From contig JAEVZU010000043.1 of assembly GCA_023392075.1 (NCBI GenBank), forward strand, positions 1 to 5,066: 5,066 nt of DNA, in the 5' to 3' direction. Source of the stretch: Bacillota bacterium. Its GTDB lineage: Bacteria > Bacillota > Clostridia > Acetivibrionales > DSM-1351. Made by a program: the position numbers and the translations under genes. Positions 1-5,066 of the stretch are shown in pieces; position 1 is the first letter of the stretch; every line of letters starts with the position of its first letter. Under the pieces are notes generated by a model. The model was not told where the DNA came from. It was given only the letters and a program-made list of their open reading frames with translations, and made no database searches.

Positions 1-614
1 TGGAGTTGAAAGCTTTGCAGGCTCAGATAAATCCACACTTTTTATACAACACTCTGGACCTTATAAACTGGATGTCCATAAAATATAATGCTCCTAAAAT
101 AGGTGAAGTAATTACCTCACTTTCAAAGTTTTACAGATTAAGCCTGAGCAAGGGTGAGGACGTAGTTCCCATAAAGAATGAAATTGATCAGGTGAATGCA
201 TATGTTCAAATACAAAATATGAGATTTGATAATGAAATCAGCTTAGTTATAGATATACCCGAGGAGCTTTTCGAATATAAAATCTTAAAGATTACGCTCC
301 AGCCGCTGATCGAGAACTCCATCCTTCACGGTATTTTTGAAAAGGAAAGTGAATCAGGAACAATAAAAATCGGCGGTTTGCTGAAGGATGATAAAATTTC
401 AATTTATGTTGAAGATGATGGCGTAGGTATTCCGGAAGAAAAACTTGAAAATCTGCTGAAATGTGTTGACACAAAAGATCTTCATGGCTACGGTGTAAGA
501 AATATACACGAACGGCTGCAGCTCAAATATGGCAGCGAATGTGGCCTGTTTTACACAAGTACTGTGGGAACCGGTACTGTTGTTGAAGTAAGAATTCCTG
601 CCGAAAAACTGTAA
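1..614 (+). CDS. YesM-type sensor histidine kinase, C-terminal part (5' truncated by window edge)
   Basis: This is the cytoplasmic catalytic end of a two-component sensor kinase that autophosphorylates on His and would pass the phosphate to a response regulator, normally a YesN/AraC type. The reading frame is open from base 3, so the TTG at 6-8 is an internal Leu codon, not a start. Numbering from that Leu, the His_kinase (PF06580-type) signature QINPHFLYN is at 7-15 with the likely phospho-acceptor His11 (bases 36-38). The ATPase domain follows, with an N box LQPLIENSILHG (98-109, Asn104), a G1 box DDGVGI (137-142) and a G2 region GYGVRNIHERL (161-171). The protein ends at TAA 612-614. Family members are usually near 580-600 residues, with two membrane segments, an extracellular sensor and a HAMP linker, so about two thirds lies outside the window. 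It converges on the hydrolase operon. The family call is very secure; the signal sensed cannot be told from this part. Confidence 0.95.
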   Translation, partial: ELKALQAQINPHFLYNTLDLINWMSIKYNAPKIGEVITSLSKFYRLSLSKGEDVVPIKNEIDQVNAYVQIQNMRFDNEISLVIDIPEELFEYKILKITLQPLIENSILHGIFEKESESGTIKIGGLLKDDKISIYVEDDGVGIPEEKLENLLKCVDTKDLHGYGVRNIHERLQLKYGSECGLFYTSTVGTGTVVEVRIPAEKL

Positions 615-675
615 TATAACTTTGTGGTTTACATTAATTACCTTTTTGCTGATAGTGGTCTTTTCAAATTGGAAA

Positions 676-706
676 GGCGTATTCTCCAATAACTGAAGAA
701 TACGCC
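676..706 (-). terminator. Hairpin between convergent genes, probable terminator of the hydrolase operon
   Basis: GGCGTATTCT at 676-685 is perfectly complementary to AGAATACGCC at 697-706, giving a 10-bp stem with an 11-base loop. Read on the minus strand, the stem begins 22 bases after the stop codon of the 774-residue hydrolase and is followed by TTTCCAATTT, a broken U-rich tail. Read on the plus strand it lies 62 bases after the kinase stop and is followed by GATTAAAAAT, which has no U run. It therefore fits a leftward terminator better, possibly with some effect in both directions. A second, weaker 6-bp hairpin (660-676, including one G-U pair) abuts it. The stem is directly visible; the terminator role is inferred, because the U tract is imperfect. 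Confidence 0.6.
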
Positions 707-728
707 GATTAAAAATAACAGAATTCGA

Positions 729-3053
729 TTACTTTAAAATTTCAAAATACATGGTGCCTTCTCCTTTAAATATAAATATTTTTTCTCCGCAAAGTGCTTT
801 TTCCCGGGTACCGTCAGGATTAAGCGGATAAATTTTTACACTGTTCCGGATTTCCAATTTACCTTCCAGAGAATCTATTGATACCGGTCCATGGCCATCC
901 TCCAACATGATACGGCCATCTTCCGACCGGTCATACTTTACTCCAAGATTTCCGCACCACCCAAGCGCGATCAGGAGTAAATGCTCTGATTTGTCGGTAT
1001 CCCTGCCGTCAAGCGCAAGAAGAGATAGAGTCATCTTGTCATTTGCTATATCAAAGCAGTATTCTCCCAGTTCAGTTCTTCCCTTTATATTTCCCGAAAC
1101 TGTTTTTACCCGGGGTGCATTTATACGGAAGATACCATTTTCAAAATCAAAGGTTAACTCCCCTGTATCCGAAACAAGTTCTCCAGCATTGACCAAGCCC
1201 TGTCCCTCATCCAGCAACCCCCACTTTTTCATGGCTTTATCCAATATGCAGGAATAATTTTTATAATCTTCATCAATCCAATCGCCCTGATCAAGTACTT
1301 CAAAGTTCTCTCCGGCCTTGCGATGCAAGTCCAGGAACCTGTCCAAAGCCCTGTATTTCTGCGCTCCGTCCGCATAAGGACTTCTGGAGTAAATCAGTCC
1401 GTGCCTTGCAGCAGTATAGTCACCGACAGGTGTATTGCCGCTGGAGAGTACTGCGTCAGCAGCTCCGGAATACTTCAAACCTATGAAACCTGCAGCTATT
1501 TGGGAAACATAGCTTGCATACCCATAAGGCGCAATCCAGTTTCGCGGTACAGCAAATAAATCCCGTTCGGAGTAGCATACTTCCAACCGGTTACGCCCCG
1601 GTTCTACCAGCATTCGCTGGAATATATACGAACAAAGGCCCACCTGTCCCCACGTGGCGGGATCGTTGTACAGGTTGAAGGGCCCATCCAGCTTGTAATC
1701 GTCATACTTTTCCATACTGTCGGCATGGTGGTATGCATAAAGTACCATTCCGTCCCAATCCTGCAGACATGCATAGGCGGCAACCATCGGCAGTGCGTCG
1801 CTTCTGAAATCCGTGCCATAAAGGCTATTCCATTCACAGGCCATAAATGGCTTACCTGCAACCCGGTCATGGTTAAGCCTTGTAACCAGGTTAAGCTTAA
1901 AAGGACTGCCAACAACGGTTTTCCGCGGATCGTTTTCAACCATATTAATATCGTGATATACCGGACTTCCGCTTTTAGTGGTATCCGGATGATTCCAGTA
2001 CCCATTGTTCATATTGACATCGGTATAGCGGTCCAGACTATATATATCTGCCGCACCCTGAGCATGATTTGTGATATTTATCGGACACTTTGTACCCAGG
2101 CTGATCAGATGGTCTCTCATCTCTTTGGAAAAATCAAGCTGGATTCCTGTAAGAAACTCAGTATAGTCGGCATACCTGGCCGGAGATCCCATTCCTCTGT
2201 AGTTTGCTTTCCAATCACAATACATCTGAGTTCCCTCAAGATGAGGCAGCCTTCTGACAGTTCCCAGCTCCGGATCTTCATCCTCGAGAAGACACCGTGT
2301 CCCGTCCTCCTTTGTCCACACAGCGTCTAAAGCTTTTCGTGAACCGTATTTAGCCAGGAGATAATGATTAAACCTCCAATCAAGCTCCTTTCTGTATGAA
2401 GGGAGTCCTGTTTCATCCCTTCCCTCGTACCAGAATATACCATCTTCATTCATCACCTGTATAACTGCTACGGCGGCATCATCAATATAACGCAGTCCCG
2501 TATATGGATTCAAATGAGTGAGATAATTCGTTGCATATTCCTTCTGAAGTTCAATCAAGCGACGGTTAAATACATTAACCTGTTTAAAATATTTCATCAT
2601 ATTATCAGGATAATCAAGTCCGTCATCAGGCATAAAGCTTCTGTAGCAGAATAGATCTAACTGCAGATATATTCCTCGCTGCTTAAGGCAATAAAACAGA
2701 TAGTCTAACCTGTCCCAGTGTTCAGGGTCCAAATTTCTTGAATTCCCTTTTGAATAATCTATCAGAAGATGTCCTTCCGCCCAGGCCTGGGAATCCTCTG
2801 CATGGAGCCTCACAAAATTGACACCTGCCTTTGCAAGCCTCTCAGCTATTATTTCTGCGTCCTGCCTGGAAGAGCACAGGTTGCCGAAGGGTATATTAAA
2901 ACCATAAAAACGTATACGTTTGTCTCCCGCATAAAAGTGCCCGTCCTTAGTCCTGATAAACCCGTACTTTCCGGCAGGTGATTCCAGTAAAAAGCTGAAA
3001 TCGAGAGCTCCACCAAACATTTTATCCTTTTTGAATAAAAACGGCTGTTTCAT
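729..3053 (-). CDS. Clan GH-A glycoside hydrolase, GH5-like, family unassigned (774 aa)
   Basis: This is a probable retaining glycosidase acting in the cytoplasm, since no signal peptide or membrane segment is visible. An N-terminal segment with PAGKYGF (26-32) leads into a barrel start RFYGFN (48-53) and a strand VRLHAED (81-87) typical of clan GH-A. The likely acid/base is Glu203 in VIQVMNEDG (Asn202-Glu203, bases 2445-2447). The likely nucleophile is Glu407 in KPFMACEWNS (bases 1833-1835), followed by AAYACLQDWDGMVLYAYHH (425-443). About 204 residues separate the two Glu, a long spacing for GH-A. Residues about 630-774 look like a beta-rich accessory domain (ENGIFRINAPR at 638-648). The layout resembles uncharacterised GH5-like 'cellulase family' proteins of Planctomycetes, Verrucomicrobia and Bacillota. 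The ATG at 3053 was chosen because AAAGGGG lies 8 bases upstream; Met12 is an alternative. It is the second visible gene of the operon, 45 bases after the GH35-like gene. The substrate is unknown; a beta-linked plant glycan is an inference. Confidence 0.85.
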   Translation of the reverse strand: MKQPFLFKKDKMFGGALDFSFLLESPAGKYGFIRTKDGHFYAGDKRIRFYGFNIPFGNLCSSRQDAEIIAERLAKAGVNFVRLHAEDSQAWAEGHLLIDYSKGNSRNLDPEHWDRLDYLFYCLKQRGIYLQLDLFCYRSFMPDDGLDYPDNMMKYFKQVNVFNRRLIELQKEYATNYLTHLNPYTGLRYIDDAAVAVIQVMNEDGIFWYEGRDETGLPSYRKELDWRFNHYLLAKYGSRKALDAVWTKEDGTRCLLEDEDPELGTVRRLPHLEGTQMYCDWKANYRGMGSPARYADYTEFLTGIQLDFSKEMRDHLISLGTKCPINITNHAQGAADIYSLDRYTDVNMNNGYWNHPDTTKSGSPVYHDINMVENDPRKTVVGSPFKLNLVTRLNHDRVAGKPFMACEWNSLYGTDFRSDALPMVAAYACLQDWDGMVLYAYHHADSMEKYDDYKLDGPFNLYNDPATWGQVGLCSYIFQRMLVEPGRNRLEVCYSERDLFAVPRNWIAPYGYASYVSQIAAGFIGLKYSGAADAVLSSGNTPVGDYTAARHGLIYSRSPYADGAQKYRALDRFLDLHRKAGENFEVLDQGDWIDEDYKNYSCILDKAMKKWGLLDEGQGLVNAGELVSDTGELTFDFENGIFRINAPRVKTVSGNIKGRTELGEYCFDIANDKMTLSLLALDGRDTDKSEHLLLIALGWCGNLGVKYDRSEDGRIMLEDGHGPVSIDSLEGKLEIRNSVKIYPLNPDGTREKALCGEKIFIFKGEGTMYFEILK

Positions 3054-3061
3054 TGTTTGTT

Positions 3062-3068
3062 CCCCTTT
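3062..3068 (-). promoter_or_regulatory. Shine-Dalgarno site of the 774-residue hydrolase
   Basis: On the minus strand AAAGGGG is followed by eight bases and then ATG (3053-3051), a strong ribosome binding site at normal spacing that fixes the start codon. The rest of the 45-base intercistronic gap (3054-3098) shows no hairpin with a U tract and no convincing -10/-35 pair. The two hydrolase genes are therefore most simply read from one transcript. Confidence 0.75.
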
Positions 3069-3098
3069 CGTACGATATATTACTATACTTTCGGTTGT

Positions 3099-5066
3099 TT
3101 AAAATGACACCTCAAATACCGGTTGTGCCTTAACACTGAAGATTTCTGCAACAGCCTCATCATATACTTCGGATCTGGCTGCCATTGGCGAATCACTGTT
3201 TACACGGCATCCGGTTTTTAATGGAGAAATGTATATATCAATTTCATACTCTATAAGTTCTTTTTGGAATTCCTTCAAACCAATTTGCCAGGAATTATTG
3301 TTGCAAAAATTATCGTGTATGAGCTTCCCGTTGATGAATGCATACCCGATATCCCCGGAATAATCAATATTGAGCATTACATTCTTAAGACCTTCAAAAC
3401 TGTCATTTGCCAAACTTATGGAGGCCCTGTTGCTGCTTATATTTTTTACACTGACGGGTATTTCTTTAAATCTTTTCTCCATTTCCCAGGATGTAAAGAC
3501 ACCCTTTTTCCCGGTGGGTTTCAACTCCAGTCCGGTTACCGGGATATCCTTATTGAAAGCCGGAAATACATCAAAGTTAATCTTTCCGTTACCGGTCCAT
3601 TCTAATTTTAGAGTTTTACCATCACATATTACTGCCGCGTTGGATAATATCACCATATCTCTTCCGTTCAAATTTACTTTCCAGAAATCCAGGCTTTGTT
3701 CATGGGTTAACGTAACCACGGTCAGCTTATTCCCGCCAGTTCCCATAATACTGAATGTCCTGTTTTGGTGCTTATCTGCTTTTATAACAAGTCTTTCATC
3801 TTTTATTTCAGATTGGTTTTCTGTTTTTGAGAGTCCGGAAATATTGGCGGTGTCAAAACAATACTCTGCCTCCATACCCTGGGGTTCAAAGAAAAAACAG
3901 ACCGTCTCCTGCCCGGTCTGAATTCCGGTTATCATCTGCGCTGTAGAATATTTTAAAGTTATACCCCCCAGATCAAGGTTAAAGGGCAGTATACAGCTGG
4001 TTCCTGCAGCAAGCTTAAGACCGCCGTTTCCAGGTATTCTCAGTGTTTCATCCTTAAGCCGGAGTCCCACCGATATATCTTTATGGTCTTTCATGTCCCA
4101 ATGGTCCTGAAAGTTGTTCATAAACAGGAAACCTGAACCGTTACCTGTGCGGACGGCATATCTCAGCGTTTCGTTATCCTGAGGTATTATATCGGCCGCC
4201 CCCTGGGGAAGTATAGTCTTCATGGGACACAACAGTTTTTCATATGAATTGAGGAAATAATGAATCCTTTTCAGTCTTTTGAAGGATTCTCCTGTCAGGC
4301 CGAACTCACCCACCGGGGCCTGGTAATCATAGGATTTCTTTGGCCATATGTGTTCGTTTAGATAGATGCCGCCTTTTGCAGCCGGATTTGTACCTCCGCA
4401 GAACATATAGTATCCTATCATGTTGCAGCCGCCGGCTATTTTTATTATGGCCATTGCGTCAACGCTTTCGGGGGGTACTGTAAATCTATAGCCGTATGCT
4501 GCCTGCATGCCGCCTCCCATTTCACAACAGGCATAGGGATAAGCCTCGGCATCATAATTCGGATCATAGTTCCTGCAGGGAAACTGATTATTGTGGTAAT
4601 CCTCAAAAATATATTCCTCGGTAGCAGGATGTTCTTTTATATCATCAAAAAACAGCCACGGTCTGTAGGCATATCCTCCCCATAAGGCCAGAACCTCACC
4701 TTCAGGAGCGGAAGCTTTACCCCATCCCGTGCATGTATATATGGGTGCGACAAGACCGGCCTCGGCAGCTAGTTCCTTCAGCTTGAGAATATGTGAATCC
4801 CCGTCCCTCCCCGCAGGAATCCACTCATTGCTGATGCCCACTGAAAACTCCCAGGCGGCTGCCGAATGCATATATTCATTTTCCAGCTGTACGCCTATTA
4901 CAGGACCTCCATCCTTATACATAAGGCCTGCTGCCTGTTTGCCTATCTCACCGTATAATCTTTTTACATAAAACAAATAACCCGGGTCATTGGAACGCAC
5001 CTCAAAGGGTCCGCCGTACAGCCAGTCGGGCAGAGCTCCGTTTCTGACTTCTCCATGTCCGAAAGG
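3099..5066 (-). CDS. GH35-like beta-galactosidase (N-terminus beyond window edge)
   Basis: This enzyme probably hydrolyses terminal non-reducing beta-galactose from oligosaccharides with retention. The frame is open to the right edge, giving 655 visible residues. The GTG at 4998-5000 is an internal Val, because in-frame codons upstream still encode conserved sequence. Numbered from the first visible codon: PFGHGEVRNGALPDWLYGG (1-19) matches the GH35 substrate-pocket region (canonical form CAEWxxGGLPAWL). VQLENEY (59-65) carries the likely acid/base Glu64 (bases 4875-4877). CCEMGGGMQ (180-188) carries the likely nucleophile Glu182 (bases 4521-4523). YMFCGGTNP (220-228) is the GH35 YMFxGGTN signature. 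From about 280 onward the protein is beta-rich: GFLFMNNFQ (312-320) and a jelly-roll-like stretch LNIDYSGDIGYAFINGK (565-581), probably a sugar-binding-like domain. Roughly 80-120 N-terminal residues are missing, so a signal peptide cannot be judged. It is the upstream visible gene of the leftward operon. The family is secure; the exact substrate (pectic galactan, arabinogalactan, xyloglucan or lactose-like sugars) is open. Confidence 0.92.
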   Translation of the reverse strand, partial: PFGHGEVRNGALPDWLYGGPFEVRSNDPGYLFYVKRLYGEIGKQAAGLMYKDGGPVIGVQLENEYMHSAAAWEFSVGISNEWIPAGRDGDSHILKLKELAAEAGLVAPIYTCTGWGKASAPEGEVLALWGGYAYRPWLFFDDIKEHPATEEYIFEDYHNNQFPCRNYDPNYDAEAYPYACCEMGGGMQAAYGYRFTVPPESVDAMAIIKIAGGCNMIGYYMFCGGTNPAAKGGIYLNEHIWPKKSYDYQAPVGEFGLTGESFKRLKRIHYFLNSYEKLLCPMKTILPQGAADIIPQDNETLRYAVRTGNGSGFLFMNNFQDHWDMKDHKDISVGLRLKDETLRIPGNGGLKLAAGTSCILPFNLDLGGITLKYSTAQMITGIQTGQETVCFFFEPQGMEAEYCFDTANISGLSKTENQSEIKDERLVIKADKHQNRTFSIMGTGGNKLTVVTLTHEQSLDFWKVNLNGRDMVILSNAAVICDGKTLKLEWTGNGKINFDVFPAFNKDIPVTGLELKPTGKKGVFTSWEMEKRFKEIPVSVKNISSNRASISLANDSFEGLKNVMLNIDYSGDIGYAFINGKLIHDNFCNNNSWQIGLKEFQKELIEYEIDIYISPLKTGCRVNSDSPMAARSEVYDEAVAEIFSVKAQPVFEVSF

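Noticed and set aside
6..8. TTG at 6-8 as the start of the kinase gene
   Set aside because: The frame is open upstream (GAG at 3-5), and in YesM proteins the LKALQAQINPHFLYN region lies deep inside the protein. The gene is cut by the window edge.
399..689. 96-codon minus-strand frame across the kinase 3' end and the gap
   Set aside because: It starts with TTG inside the hairpin, runs antisense to the conserved ATPase domain, and its translation has no recognisable protein character.
1..1800. Base-composition shift as evidence of horizontal transfer
   Set aside because: Hand counts give 82 of 240 G+C at 1-240 and 129 of 240 at 1561-1800. However, parts of the hydrolase genes are as AT-rich as the kinase (18 of 60 at 3781-3840), so the variation is within genes and does not mark a boundary.
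1725..2330. 201-codon plus-strand frame opposite the GH-A gene
   Set aside because: It is antisense to the catalytic core of a clearly conserved enzyme and looks like a codon-bias shadow; no family features are seen.
3054..3098. Promoter or catabolite-repression (cre) site in the intercistronic gap, including the palindrome CGTACG
   Set aside because: No plausible -35/-10 pair or cre-like match was found in these 45 bases, and a 6-base palindrome is expected by chance.
3370..3921. 183-codon plus-strand frame opposite the galactosidase, with a few hydrophobic stretches
   Set aside because: It overlaps the beta-rich part of the GH35-like gene in antisense. The hydrophobic runs are explained by the complement of Lys/Glu/Asn-rich codons, and no family features are seen.
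4998..5000. GTG at 5000 as the start of the galactosidase
   Set aside because: Twenty-two in-frame codons up to base 5066 encode conserved GH35 sequence (HGEVRNG, LPDWLYGG), so this Val is internal.

Overview
The window comes from a low- to mid-GC bacterium, most probably a Bacillota (Clostridia- or Paenibacillus-like) plant-polysaccharide degrader. The grounds are a YesM-type sensor kinase, a strong AGGGG-type ribosome binding site, and two intracellular-looking glycoside hydrolases typical of those groups. This assignment is inferred from protein style, not from any marker gene.

Layout: (1) 1-614, plus strand, is the C-terminal third of a YesM-family sensor histidine kinase, cut by the left edge. 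It holds the phospho-acceptor His region and the ATP-binding domain. (2) 615-728 is a 114-base gap between convergent genes. It contains a perfect 10-bp hairpin (676-706) that best fits a terminator for the leftward operon. (3) 729-3053, minus strand, is a complete 774-residue glycoside hydrolase of the clan GH-A (beta/alpha)8 type, GH5-like but not placeable in a characterised family by eye. (4) 3099-5066, minus strand, is a GH35-like beta-galactosidase that lacks its N-terminus because it runs off the right edge. Its stop lies only 45 bases before the next gene's start, so the two hydrolases form a leftward operon.

How they could work together: GH35 enzymes remove terminal beta-galactose from oligosaccharides. 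The GH-A enzyme probably acts on the same glycan before or after that step. YesM kinases commonly sense extracellular saccharides, with a YesN-type AraC response regulator, and control neighbouring ABC sugar importers and hydrolases. The kinase here is therefore a candidate regulator of the hydrolase operon, although it is transcribed towards it and no regulator or transporter is visible.

The window looks like an ordinary carbohydrate-utilisation locus. I found no mobile element, CRISPR array, tRNA or rRNA. The least-described item is the 774-residue GH-A enzyme.
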